The notes beneath the pieces are model-generated. The model was not told the DNA's origin. It ran no database searches and was given only the letters and a program-made list of their open reading frames with translations. Of a stretch of DNA of 64,000 bases, positions 8,848 through 17,694 are shown one piece after another (the stretch's first letter is position 1; the number at the start of each line of letters is the position of its first letter). A program made the translations under genes and the position numbers. The stretch comes from Agromyces sp. Marseille-P2726 (GTDB lineage Bacteria > Actinomycetota > Actinomycetes > Actinomycetales > Microbacteriaceae), in assembly GCF_902809835.1 (NCBI RefSeq), contig NZ_CADDWM010000007.1, forward strand, positions 81,198 to 145,197. The letters run 5' to 3'.

Positions 8848-9996
8848 ATGCCGACCACCTTCAACGTACGCGCGCTTGCGAGCACCGTCCGCATCGAACT
8901 CGATGACTCGCTGAGCCAGGCCGACCGCGAGGCGATCAAGGCGCACTGGGTCGATCTTGTCCCCGACGGGGAAGATGAGGCCGATCTGGTCATCCGGGCA
9001 GGCCTTGGCGTCCACTCGGTGTCCGCCGGTACGCAAGTGGTCAAGGCCGATTCGCCCACGTCGCTCGCCCAGCGGATAACCACCGAGGTTACGCTCGGCG
9101 CCATCGGTGGGCTCCGTGGCGGCGCGCTGATGCTCCACGCGAGCGCTGTGGCCCTCGACGATGGGCGCGTGATCGGGTTCGTCGGGCCATCCGGCCGAGG
9201 AAAGACCACCGCCGCCCGAGCCCTCGGGCGCTCGTACGGCTACGTGACCGATGAGACGCTGGCGGTGCGCGCCGATGGTTCCGTCATCGCCTACCCGAAG
9301 CCGCTGTCGATCGGGTCGCGGCCCGGTGTGAAGACCACCGAGCCGGCGTCGATGCTCGGGCTCCGCGGGGCGCCAGCCGACAATCTGCGGTTGGTGGCGC
9401 TCGTGCTACTCGACCGGCGGCCCGAGGCCGACCAACCGTTCGTCGAGTCGGTTCAGATCGTCGACGCATTGGCAGAACTCGTGCCGCAGACGAGTCACCT
9501 TTCGGCGCTCGAACACCCGCTCCGAACGTTGACAGAGGCGATTCTCTCAACCGGCGGCGTGCGACGGATCGTCTACTCTGAGGCATCCACCCTGCCGACA
9601 CTCATGGATGAGGTGCTGAGCGAAGTCGACAACGATACGCCGATGCTCACTGATATCTCGAGCATGTCCCAGCGGGGATGCGAGGGTCTCTTGGGCCCTG
9701 CGGAAACCCGCCCGGGTGCTTCAGCATCGAACCAGCCGGGCGCGTACTGGAGAGCAACCTGTCTCGATGCGCTCCTCGTCGATGACGCATTGATCGTGCT
9801 CGTGCCGGGTAAGGCGGTCGTGCTCGTCGGCATAGGGCCGACACTCTGGCTCGCGGCCGACGGACTTACCGAAAGCAAGCTGCTCGAGGTCGCGCTCAGA
9901 GCGTTTCCGGAGCCACCCGCGGGTGTCGATGTGGCCGAGGTCGTCGCCCGCGCATTGGCCAGCATGGTTGAGATGCAGATCCTCGTCCGTGATTGA
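8848..9996 (+). CDS. HPr-kinase-like P-loop protein fused to a PqqD-like domain
   Basis: The 382-residue protein has an HprK/SerK-like P-loop core: Walker A GPSGRGKTT at about residues 111-119, preceded by a HASAVAL strand as in HPr kinase relatives, then YVTDETLAV. The last about 90 residues (from YWRATCLDALLV, with PTLWLAADG) resemble the PqqD fold that binds leader peptides in RiPP pathways. No HPr protein is encoded nearby. HprK-like and PqqD-like proteins are known partners in lasso-peptide loci and also appear singly in glycan loci, where their role is unknown. A TAGGCT box six bases before ATG and no Shine-Dalgarno suggest a leaderless mRNA. The kinase target is unknown. Confidence 0.7.
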   Translation: MPTTFNVRALASTVRIELDDSLSQADREAIKAHWVDLVPDGEDEADLVIRAGLGVHSVSAGTQVVKADSPTSLAQRITTEVTLGAIGGLRGGALMLHASAVALDDGRVIGFVGPSGRGKTTAARALGRSYGYVTDETLAVRADGSVIAYPKPLSIGSRPGVKTTEPASMLGLRGAPADNLRLVALVLLDRRPEADQPFVESVQIVDALAELVPQTSHLSALEHPLRTLTEAILSTGGVRRIVYSEASTLPTLMDEVLSEVDNDTPMLTDISSMSQRGCEGLLGPAETRPGASASNQPGAYWRATCLDALLVDDALIVLVPGKAVVLVGIGPTLWLAADGLTESKLLEVALRAFPEPPAGVDVAEVVARALASMVEMQILVRD

Positions 9997-9997
9997 A

Positions 9998-10015
9998 CCC
10001 CCCGGAACGAGGGGG
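9998..10015 (+). terminator. Possible short terminator hairpin after the HprK-like gene
   Basis: A run of six C (9998-10003) and a run of five G (10011-10015) can pair around a seven-base loop directly after the TGA at 9994-9996. No T-tract follows. It could end the 8848 transcript before the secreted-protein gene, but it is short. Confidence 0.3.
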
Positions 10016-10111
10016 CAGTAGCGTTCGACGAATTGCCCCTGTAGCCTCTACAGTTGGCTGAGAAACCCGACCCTGGGGGTCAGCGCCATCCACCATAGGA
10101 AAGGCCCAACC

Positions 10112-10701
10112 GTGAGTGACCTCGAAGAACAGAAGCCTGGGATCAGCCGCCGCACAGTTGCGAAGGCGATGGCCTGGTCCGTCCCGGCGATCGCTATAGC
10201 TGCGCCGGTCCCAGCCTTTGCAGCATCGCCGGTGCCCCCCCGGTTTTCGACTTCGGCAACGCCATCAAGAACCCCGGCAATAGTTGCACGACTGCCTGTA
10301 TCCAGAAGCAGTCCTATGGCGTTCCGGTGACCGTCTCCAACCCCACCGACTCCGACCTCGTCATTCAGTTTACCGACTACAACTTTGGCGCCGACAGCAA
10401 TGGAAATGGTGGCGCTTCGATCGGAGTGAACAACGTCGGAGTGGCCTATCCGCAGTCTCCGATCAACTGCAACGTCAAGGTAGCTTCCTGCGCGCCCCTC
10501 CCGTGTGGTGCGGCCAACAACAGTGTTTGTGTGCCAGCAGGCTCTACGTTGATGTTCTGGGTGTTCTCGAACGAGTTCGGGTCCAGCCCGAACACCAGTC
10601 AGTACATCCCGTGGCAGTGGTTGGACCCGAGCAACGGCTGTGCTGTCGTGCTGAACAGCGCCGCATACTCGCCCACGTCGCCGCCGAACGACGCCTGCTA
10701 G
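10112..10701 (+). pseudogene. Tat-exported cysteine-rich protein, frameshifted at a C7 tract
   Basis: Translation from GTG 10112 (site AGGAAAGG upstream) gives a classic twin-arginine signal, with SRRTVAK, a hydrophobic stretch and an AFAAS cleavage region. At the run of seven C (10235-10241) the reading frame then fails and stops at 10328-10330. The -1 frame continues the protein without interruption from PPVFDFGNAIKNPGN to the TAG at 10699-10701. One extra C would restore a protein of about 196 residues with a secreted domain of about 155 residues and eight cysteines. Base errors in homopolymers, a true pseudogene, or C-tract phase variation all fit. The domain is not one I recognise. Its cysteines suggest disulphides, and a MauE-thioredoxin protein is encoded at 12094. 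Confidence 0.75.
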
Positions 10702-10820
10702 CGAGCCTTCGCGCTGGTCCGGAACACCCGGAGCAACGGAGAGGATCTCATCGACCATGTGCGTGGATAGCAGGCGCTGACTGGCCGGCACCGCTGCATG
10801 CACGATGTGTCCGAGGCTAG

Positions 10821-11981
10821 TCACGGCCCGGTCGCGCTCGTAGCCGTCCGCGCGGATGATGCGCCGCTGTCAGAAGCGATCCTCTCGAGCAGTGCAACGT
10901 ATCGCTTCGCGGTGGTGTCCCAACCGCGGTCTTGTACGCTTGCCCGTGCACGACCCCGATAAGCGATCGGGTCGCCTGCGGCGAGCTCCTCGAACCGGTT
11001 CCCAATCTTGACGGGGTCCTGGTCGACGAGGAATCCGTTCTCACCATCGTGGACCAACTCGGGCGCGAATCCCACTGGAGTAGCGACCACCGGTAGTCCG
11101 CACGCGAGTGCTTCGAGCACGACGAGCGCGTTGGCCTCGTAAGCGCTGGGCAGAACGAAAATGTCGGAAGCCGCGAAGAACAGCGGAAGATCGTGACGGC
11201 GCCCGACGAACAGCACGCGCTCAGCAACACCGTGTTTCTCTGCCAGCGCGCGCGCTTTGGGGATGGAAGCGGCGTCTCCTCCCACCACCAGAAGCATCAC
11301 CGTGGGCGCGTGCGCTAGTGCCTCGATCGCGTAGTTGAGCCCCTTGCGTTCGAATTCATGGCCAATGAATAAGACGACTCGGTCGTCGTCGTCGAGACTG
11401 AACACCTCGCGGGCCTTGGCCCGTTCGGCGAGTGTAGGCGGGCGGAACCGGTCCAGATCAACGCCGTTGGGGATCACGGCGATCGGCGGGCGAACTTGAC
11501 CGTAGGTCCGGCGAAGGGTGTCGGCTTCGGACGCCGACAGCGCAACGACCGCTCTGTGTATGCGGCTGCGGTAGCGGATGTAGTCGCGGACGAACGTGAA
11601 CGGGTGGGTTGGGTTGCGAAGCATGCGCCATAACCCGTGGCCACGTGCCCGCATAGCCGCGCTTACGACTCCGTGATTGACATAGACATCGCCGACCATG
11701 GCGTTGTTGTGACAGATCGATATTGCCCCTGGACGCTCGGCGAGGAAACGCCGCGCCCGCGCTGTGCCGAAAATGGTGAACCACACCATGCGCCGGAACA
11801 GCGCGAACGCGCGGAACAAGCTCGGACGATGCATGCGTCGCGCTGCTCGGCGGCGAGCGGTGCCGTACGTGAACGATTCGACGGTGTGCCCGAGAGCACG
11901 CAACTCGTGCTCGAGGTGCCACGCAACTCCGGAGACCCCGCCGCCCGGCCCGATGATGGGCACGATCTGAACAATGTGCAT
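10821..11981 (-). CDS. Glycosyltransferase family 4 (IVQI-type paralogue 1)
   Basis: The 386-residue GT4 enzyme begins MHIVQIVPIIGPGGGVSGVA and carries VIPNGVDLDRF, FIGHEFERKGL and the donor-site segment PSAYEANALVVLEALACG. The same unusual blocks, including a CHN/THN-x-VM-x-GDVYVNHG motif near residue 110, recur in the proteins at 14345-16513 (N-terminal half) and 16510-17694, so the three are paralogues. ATG 11981 follows GGAGG nine bases upstream. It is separated from those paralogues by the MauE-thioredoxin gene and another GT gene. Its codon use is less biased than that of the paralogues, which suggests a separate origin or a gene conversion history. A GT role in surface glycan synthesis is inferred. 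Confidence 0.85.
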   Translation of the reverse strand: MHIVQIVPIIGPGGGVSGVAWHLEHELRALGHTVESFTYGTARRRAARRMHRPSLFRAFALFRRMVWFTIFGTARARRFLAERPGAISICHNNAMVGDVYVNHGVVSAAMRARGHGLWRMLRNPTHPFTFVRDYIRYRSRIHRAVVALSASEADTLRRTYGQVRPPIAVIPNGVDLDRFRPPTLAERAKAREVFSLDDDDRVVLFIGHEFERKGLNYAIEALAHAPTVMLLVVGGDAASIPKARALAEKHGVAERVLFVGRRHDLPLFFAASDIFVLPSAYEANALVVLEALACGLPVVATPVGFAPELVHDGENGFLVDQDPVKIGNRFEELAAGDPIAYRGRARASVQDRGWDTTAKRYVALLERIASDSGASSARTATSATGP

Positions 11982-12093
11982 CTGGCTGTTCCTCCACGGA
12001 ACACTGTGCGGGCGTAGCCTTGACCATTCGTACCCCCGCAGCGAAGTGCGCCTGCTGCAACCCTAGCCGGGGATGGTCAGATAGAATCTGCTG

Positions 12094-13119
12094 GTGCCAG
12101 GGCCCTTGACGATCGTGCCGCCACTAATCCTCGCAGCGGTCTTCCTCTGGAGCGGGATCGCGAAGCTGCGGCATCCCGACACTCTGCGCAGTTGGGCGGA
12201 CTTGGGCGTGCCGGCACAGCTGCGTCAGACGTGGTTGCTGCGGCTGCATCCTTGGGCTGAAATGGTCTTGGCTCTCGCGTACGCGTTGCTCGGCGGCATG
12301 CTCGGCTTCTTGGCAGCCACAGCCGGCATAGTCCTGCTGGCCACGTACCTCGTGCTCGTACTGCAAGCGCTGCAGAAGCTGCCCGATGCAGCATGCGCAT
12401 GCTTCGGCACGACTCAGCCCGTGACACGGATCACCGTTGTCCGAAATGCCTGGCTGGTGCTGATCGCCGTGGCCGCCCTCGCCATGAGCTGGATGAACCC
12501 GACGTTCGGCGGCCCTGTCGCCGCTGTGGAAGCCCAGGAGTGGGTATGGGTAGTGAGTTCGGGGGCAGTTGCGGTAACCGTCCTCCTCATCGCCTGGCCC
12601 ACACTGCCGCAAAGCGGCGAGCTGACCGCGCAGGATCTCGTTCCTTCGGCGCCCGCCATGAACGCGACCGATGCCGACGGCGAGCTCGACTACATTCGCA
12701 CTCGCACGCCGGCGGTTCCGGTCACGCTGGCCGACGGCACGTTGGTGAACTTGCGCCAGCTCGCGTCGAAGCGCCCGATCTTGTTGCTTGCGGTAACGCC
12801 CACATGCGGACCGTGCATACCGGTAATCGAGAACGTCTCCGAGTGGCGGAGGACGCTGCCCGAGGTCGATATCCGGCTCTTGCTTCAGTACGAACCGCAC
12901 GACGGACAGCTTGCTGAGATGTCCGAACCACAATCACTTCACGATCCGCGCGGCTACGTGAGCGCATCGATTGCGGATTGGAAGACGCCGACAGCCGTGC
13001 TGCTTGGTGCCGACGGGCTCCTCGCCGGGGGCCCGGTTACTGGATTCGATTCGATCTCCGAGTTCATTGGGGACGTGTACGAGAGTCTGCATGGAGAGCG
13101 ACCACCCGCAGTGGTGTAG
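12094..13119 (+). CDS. MauE/DoxX-like membrane protein fused to a thioredoxin-like domain
   Basis: The 341-residue protein starts with a MauE/DoxX-type domain of about four to five helices (residues 5-165; LWSGIAKLRHPD is the usual opening, with a CACFG cysteine pair). It continues into an outward thioredoxin-fold domain with a CGPC redox motif near residues 237-240. Such fusions relay reducing or oxidising power to proteins outside the membrane. The broken cysteine-rich Tat protein at 10112 is the obvious local client, though this is inference. No ATG is available; GTG 12094 lies six bases after a TAGAAT box (12082-12087) and lacks a Shine-Dalgarno, as expected for a leaderless mRNA. The gene is divergent from the GT gene at 11981. 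Confidence 0.75.
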   Translation: MPGPLTIVPPLILAAVFLWSGIAKLRHPDTLRSWADLGVPAQLRQTWLLRLHPWAEMVLALAYALLGGMLGFLAATAGIVLLATYLVLVLQALQKLPDAACACFGTTQPVTRITVVRNAWLVLIAVAALAMSWMNPTFGGPVAAVEAQEWVWVVSSGAVAVTVLLIAWPTLPQSGELTAQDLVPSAPAMNATDADGELDYIRTRTPAVPVTLADGTLVNLRQLASKRPILLLAVTPTCGPCIPVIENVSEWRRTLPEVDIRLLLQYEPHDGQLAEMSEPQSLHDPRGYVSASIADWKTPTAVLLGADGLLAGGPVTGFDSISEFIGDVYESLHGERPPAVV

Positions 13120-13217
13120 CGGAACGTACTCCTCAAGAGCGCAGTGCGCCGCTGGCGTCGTGGGTGACGCTCCTGCATGAAGCGCTTCAATATGGCGGCC
13201 CGCCGTCTCGCCCGGGT

Positions 13218-14348
13218 TCAGCCTGGTGCTGCGGCGTCCAGACGCCGCACCACCTCGCCCATCGCGGCGACGCGGTCGCTCCAGTCGGCGACGGTCGCGT
13301 CCGCTCCATCGGGGAAGTGCGATGACGCCGGCACCGAAGCGGCGACCGCCGCCGCGAACGCGTCTCCCGATGCGATCGTGATGCGCGGGTCATCCGCGTC
13401 CCGGAACCCTGCGACCGAGGTCGCAACCACGGGGCGGCCCACCGCCTGGTACTCGTAGAGCTTGATCGGGTCGAGGCTGTCGGTGAACTCGGTCACTACG
13501 TGCGGCACGACGAGCACGTCGGCGTGCTGGAGGTAGCCGACGACGGCGTCGCGAGGGCGTGGCCCGAGCAGCCGCGCGCCCGCGTCGCGCAGGCGCGCAG
13601 CTTGGGCAGGTGCGAGCAGGTTGGGCCCGACGAGCACCAGCGTTCCCGACGAGCCGAGCGCGCGCGCGGTCGCCTCGCAGAGGTCGATGTCGATTCGGTC
13701 GGGATGCACGGTGCCGAGGTAGAGGGCCACCGGGCGGTCGGGCAGATCGGCAGGTCGAGGCGTGTGACGCCGGTACGCCTCGACGTCGACGGCGTTCGGG
13801 ATGAGCTCTACCTGCCGGGTCACGCCCTTGCGCCGCATCAGCTCGGGTGAGCAGACCACGACCTCGCGGGCGATGTCGAGCAGCCGGGCCTCGTTCACCG
13901 CGGCGCGGCGACGCTCCGACTCCGGGCGGTCGGCAGAGAGCCAGTCATCCGTGATGTCGTAAAGGGTCGGCCAACCCGAGAGCTCGGCCAGCGCGACTGT
14001 ACCGGGGTCGTTGATCCAGAGCAACGGATGCCGCATGCCGAGAGATTCGGCGGCCCGCATCACGGCGCGCGCGAGACGTTCATCGGTGCGCGAGTCGAGC
14101 CGGCGCGGTATCCACTTCACGGCGCGCATCGTGAAGAGCCGGCCTGGCGCGACATCCGGAACCTCGCGAACGCCGTGCGCGAATGACGGACGCCGCCCAG
14201 ACCGCAGGTCGTGCGTCGGGTCGGCCGGCGGCTCGACGAAGAGCACGCGCAGGGAGGGGTCGGATCGCAAGAGGCCGGCCACGAGGTGCTGATTGCGCCG
14301 CCACACGTCGTCCCACGCCTCGAGCGACACCACGACGAGGTCGGTCAT
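13218..14348 (-). CDS. Glycosyltransferase (GT-B, family 1/4-like)
   Basis: The 376-residue protein shows a GT-B layout: an N-terminal half with VVVSLEAWDDVWRRNQH and VLFVEPP, then VELIPNAVDVEAY and the C-terminal DPIKLYEYQAVGRPVVAT motif. The last motif is typical of the WcaI-like and teichuronic-acid group of glycosyltransferases. It is the fourth and last gene of a minus-strand chain. Its ATG overlaps the TGA of the double GT gene (ATGA at 14345-14348), so its translation depends on that gene. A 98-base gap separates its end from the convergent 12094 gene. Sugar specificity is unknown. Confidence 0.82.
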   Translation of the reverse strand: MTDLVVVSLEAWDDVWRRNQHLVAGLLRSDPSLRVLFVEPPADPTHDLRSGRRPSFAHGVREVPDVAPGRLFTMRAVKWIPRRLDSRTDERLARAVMRAAESLGMRHPLLWINDPGTVALAELSGWPTLYDITDDWLSADRPESERRRAAVNEARLLDIAREVVVCSPELMRRKGVTRQVELIPNAVDVEAYRRHTPRPADLPDRPVALYLGTVHPDRIDIDLCEATARALGSSGTLVLVGPNLLAPAQAARLRDAGARLLGPRPRDAVVGYLQHADVLVVPHVVTEFTDSLDPIKLYEYQAVGRPVVATSVAGFRDADDPRITIASGDAFAAAVAASVPASSHFPDGADATVADWSDRVAAMGEVVRRLDAAAPG

Positions 14349-16513
14349 CTCGCCCTCCGGTAGACCGCCTCGGTCGCGGTGGCCTGCGAACGCAGGGAGA
14401 ACTCGCGCTGCTGCCGCTGACGTGCCGCGTGCGCGAGCGCCTCGCGACCCTCGTCATCCTCCGCGAGGGAGCGAAGGTTCCGCGCCGCCTCGTCGACATC
14501 ATCGGGTTCGAACGTCGTCCGCGGGTCGAGGTCGGCAAGCAGATCCAGATGACCGGCTGCGCCGGCGGCGACGACGGGAAGTCCGCCGGCCATCGCTTCG
14601 AGAACCGTGAGCCCGAGCCCCTCGACGGGGCACGGCGCCATCAGCAGGCCGGCGCGGTCCATGACGTCGGGCAGGTCGTCACGGTACCCGAGGAATCGCG
14701 TCGCCGGGCGGATGCCGAGCTCGTCCACCATCGCCTCCAGCGCCTGGCGTTCGGGCCCGACGCCCGCGATCTCGAGGCTCCAGCCGTCATCGGCGAGGCC
14801 GGATGCCGCGAATGCCCGAACCCCCACATCGGTGCGCTTCTCCGGCTGGAGCCGCTGCGCGATGAGCACGATCCGATCCCGCACCCCGGTGTGACGGAGC
14901 GCGCGGTTCTCGATGCCCGAGTGCACGACCGTGCTCGGGCCGTCGACGGCGTCGGAGACTGCGCGGCTGATCGAGATCTGGCCGTCGATGCGTCTTCGCA
15001 CCAGCGGGCCGATCGCCACGGGCCCGACCCGCCCCCGGGCCTTCGCGAAGTGCCGGGTCGCGAGGATGGTGGGTCGGCGTGAGCGGCGTGTGAACCAGAA
15101 CGCCGCGGTGGTCGCAACGTCGGCCGCGGTCATGTGCGTGTTCACCACGTCGACGCCGCGGCGCAGCCGCCGCAGCGCGCGTGCGACCTCGAACGTGCGT
15201 GCAGCCGGCACGTGGTCGATGCCGGCCTCCTCGAGGGCGGGACGCATCCGGTCGGTGGCGCCGCCGATCACCGTGACGCGGTGGCCGTCTGCCGCCTGCG
15301 CGAGCGCGAGGCGCAGGACGAAGCGCTCGACGCCCGAGAAGCCGTCGGAGCGGATCGCGTGCAGGATCCGCAGCGCACCACTGTTCGCGGCCGCTCGATC
15401 GGCGCTCAGGGACTCCACGAGGTCGAGGTACTGCCGCGCCACGCGCGACCAGGAGTAGCGCTCGGCCGTGTGCCGGGCCCGAATGCGCCACGCTGCGGCA
15501 TCCGTCTGCGACAGCTCGTGCAGACGGGCTCCGACGGCCGCGGCGTCGCGCTCGACGAGGAACCCGTTCTCGCCGTCGACGATGACGTCGGGTGCGAAGC
15601 CGACGCGTGTGGACACCACCGGGAGACCGCACGCGAGCGCCTCGAGCACGACGAGCGCATTCGCCTCGTAGGCGCTCGGCAGCACGAGCACATCCGTCGC
15701 CCAGAAGAATGGGATGGGGTCGCGGTGCGTGCCGGCGAAGTGAACTCGAGCTCCGACGCCGGCGCGTCGCGCCTGTTCCTGTGCCCTCCGGATCATGTCC
15801 GGCGATCCGCCGACCACGAGGAGCAGCTCGTCGGGTGCCGAGCGCAACGCCGCAATGGCGATGGGCAGCCCTTTCCGCTCGAACTCGTGGCCGATGAACA
15901 GCGCGATCGTGGCGTCGTCGCCGACGCCGAGGTTCGATCGAGCCTGCGCCCGCTCTGCGGCATCCGGCGGCCTGAACCGCTCGGTGTCGACGCCGTTCGG
16001 GATGACGCGGATCGGTGCGCGCACTCGGCCGTACGTCGACCGCAGCAGTTCGGCCTCGTTCGTGGTCAGCGCGACGACCGCGCGGTGGGTGCGACCGCGA
16101 TACCGGATGCGGTCGCGCACCGCGGTGAACAGGTGCACCGGGTTGCGCACCATGCGCCAGGCATAGTCGCCGCGGGCGCGCATCGCGGCCTGCAGGAGCC
16201 CGTGATTAACGTAGACATCGCCGGCCATGACGTCGTTGTGGGTGATCGACACGGCGTGAGGGCGTGCAGCGAGGAACCGTCGCGCTCGCCGCGTGCCGAC
16301 CGTGCTGAACCAGATGACGTTGCGTGCCCGAGTGAGGTGGGTGGCGAGGGGTGTGCGGCCTCGGAAGCTTCTGGGCGGCCCGCCGGCCTGAGCGGCCGTG
16401 AAGCGCTCGACTGTTGCGCCGGCCGCGATGAACTCGCGTTCGAGTGCGTAGGCGACTCCGGCGACGCCGCTCCCGGCACCGATCGACGGAGCGATCTGCA
16501 CGATGTGCGTCAT
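14345..16513 (-). CDS. Bifunctional glycosyltransferase, GT4-GT4 fusion (IVQI-type paralogue 2)
   Basis: From ATG 16513 the protein has 722 residues, about twice the usual GT4 length. Residues 1 to about 370 are an IVQI-type enzyme (MTHIVQIAPSIGAGSGVAGVA, VIPNGVDTERF, PSAYEANALVVLEALACG). Residues from about 380, starting LRILHAIRSDGFSGVERFV, form a second, unrelated GT4 with its own donor-site motif CPVEGLGLTVLEAMAGG. Two transfers in sequence by one chain are plausible. The frame runs upstream to 16621, but MTHIVQI aligns with the starts of both paralogues and its ATG overlaps the TGA of the preceding gene. An assembly error joining two genes is unlikely because no base is out of place at the junction. 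Confidence 0.82.
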   Translation of the reverse strand: MTHIVQIAPSIGAGSGVAGVAYALEREFIAAGATVERFTAAQAGGPPRSFRGRTPLATHLTRARNVIWFSTVGTRRARRFLAARPHAVSITHNDVMAGDVYVNHGLLQAAMRARGDYAWRMVRNPVHLFTAVRDRIRYRGRTHRAVVALTTNEAELLRSTYGRVRAPIRVIPNGVDTERFRPPDAAERAQARSNLGVGDDATIALFIGHEFERKGLPIAIAALRSAPDELLLVVGGSPDMIRRAQEQARRAGVGARVHFAGTHRDPIPFFWATDVLVLPSAYEANALVVLEALACGLPVVSTRVGFAPDVIVDGENGFLVERDAAAVGARLHELSQTDAAAWRIRARHTAERYSWSRVARQYLDLVESLSADRAAANSGALRILHAIRSDGFSGVERFVLRLALAQAADGHRVTVIGGATDRMRPALEEAGIDHVPAARTFEVARALRRLRRGVDVVNTHMTAADVATTAAFWFTRRSRRPTILATRHFAKARGRVGPVAIGPLVRRRIDGQISISRAVSDAVDGPSTVVHSGIENRALRHTGVRDRIVLIAQRLQPEKRTDVGVRAFAASGLADDGWSLEIAGVGPERQALEAMVDELGIRPATRFLGYRDDLPDVMDRAGLLMAPCPVEGLGLTVLEAMAGGLPVVAAGAAGHLDLLADLDPRTTFEPDDVDEAARNLRSLAEDDEGREALAHAARQRQQREFSLRSQATATEAVYRRAR

Positions 16514-17694
16514 CCGCTGCGCCCTGCGACCGGATGCCTCGGATGCGACGAGCTGCCGCGCTCGCGTTCGGCGAGCAGCTCCTCGGCGAGTTCGAGGTAA
16601 CGCTCGGCGACGCCGCGCCATCCGTACGGCTCGACGGATTCACGCGCCCGGCGACCCCACTCGGCGAGCTCGGTGCGATCGAGGGCTGCGAGCTGCCGCA
16701 TGCGTTCACCGACGGCGCGGCCGTCACGCTCGACGAGGAATCCGTTCGCGCCGTCGACGATGACCTCGGGCGCGAAGCCGACCGGGGTCGCGATGACCGG
16801 GAGACCAGAGGCGAGGGCCTCGAGCACCACGAGTGCGTTCTCTTCGGACGCGCTGGGCAGTACGAACAGGTCGGCCGCACTGAGGAACGACCTCGGATCA
16901 CCCCTCGGTCCGACGAAGAGCACCCGTTCCGCGACGCCGAGCTCTTCGGCCTCAGCCTTGCCCGCCGCGATGATCTCATCGGTGCCCCCGACGACCAGCA
17001 GCAGCACGGATTCCGCGTGCAGCAGCCCGCGGATGGCGAAGGACACGCCCTTGTTCGTGAACTCGTGACCCAGGAACATGGCCACCCGCTCCTCGTCACC
17101 GAGATTCAGCATCTCACGCGCCGCTCGCCGCTCCGACTGGCTCGGCGGGGAGAACCGGTCGAGGTCGACGCCGTTGGGGATGACCACGACCCTCGGGCGC
17201 ACGCGGCGATACGTCGATCGCAGCTCCGCCGCGGCCGCCTGAGAGAGGGCGACGACCGCTTGGTGTGTTCGTCCGCGGTAGCGGATGCGGTCGCGGAGGT
17301 AGATGAAGTCGTGCACGGGATTGCGGTACATCTCCCACGTGGAGCGGCCCCGTGCGCGCATCAGGGCGAGAAGAACCCCGTGGTTGACGAAGATGTCGCC
17401 CGCCATGACGCTGTTGTGGCAGATCGCGACCGCATCTCGGCGTTCCGCGAGGAACTGCCGTGCGCGCTTCGTGCCGACCGTGCTGAACCACACCTGGCGC
17501 CACCCGCCCGCCAGGCGCGCTCGCCATCGAGTCGTCGGCCACGGTCGGTCGACCTTGCCACGGCGCGCATCCTGGTAGGTGAATCGCTCGACGGTCACGC
17601 CGAGCGCACGGAACTGCTGCTCGAGGTTCCAGGCGACCCCGGCGACGCCGCTGCCGGGGCCGACCCGATTGACGATCTGCACGATCCGGGTCAT
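16510..17694 (-). CDS. Glycosyltransferase family 4 (IVQI-type paralogue 3)
   Basis: The 394-residue protein begins MTRIVQIVNRVGPGSGVAGVA and shares with its two paralogues the CHNSVMAGDIFVNHG motif, VIPNGVDLDRF and FLGHEFTNKG. The donor-site segment is PSASEENALVVLEALASG. The start at 17694 is fixed by that alignment and by the ATGA overlap with the upstream GT4-GT2 gene; its own stop overlaps the next start in the same way. The tight chain implies one transcript and linked translation. It is most like the N-terminal half of the neighbour at 14345-16513, which suggests a recent tandem duplication followed by fusion in that neighbour. Confidence 0.85.
   Translation of the reverse strand: MTRIVQIVNRVGPGSGVAGVAWNLEQQFRALGVTVERFTYQDARRGKVDRPWPTTRWRARLAGGWRQVWFSTVGTKRARQFLAERRDAVAICHNSVMAGDIFVNHGVLLALMRARGRSTWEMYRNPVHDFIYLRDRIRYRGRTHQAVVALSQAAAAELRSTYRRVRPRVVVIPNGVDLDRFSPPSQSERRAAREMLNLGDEERVAMFLGHEFTNKGVSFAIRGLLHAESVLLLVVGGTDEIIAAGKAEAEELGVAERVLFVGPRGDPRSFLSAADLFVLPSASEENALVVLEALASGLPVIATPVGFAPEVIVDGANGFLVERDGRAVGERMRQLAALDRTELAEWGRRARESVEPYGWRGVAERYLELAEELLAERERGSSSHPRHPVAGRSG

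Noticed and set aside
10235..10241. Programmed -1 ribosomal frameshift at the C7 run
   Set aside because: The codons in the two sites are CCC CCC preceded by G, which does not give full re-pairing in the -1 frame, and no strong downstream stem is evident. An indel explains the data more simply.
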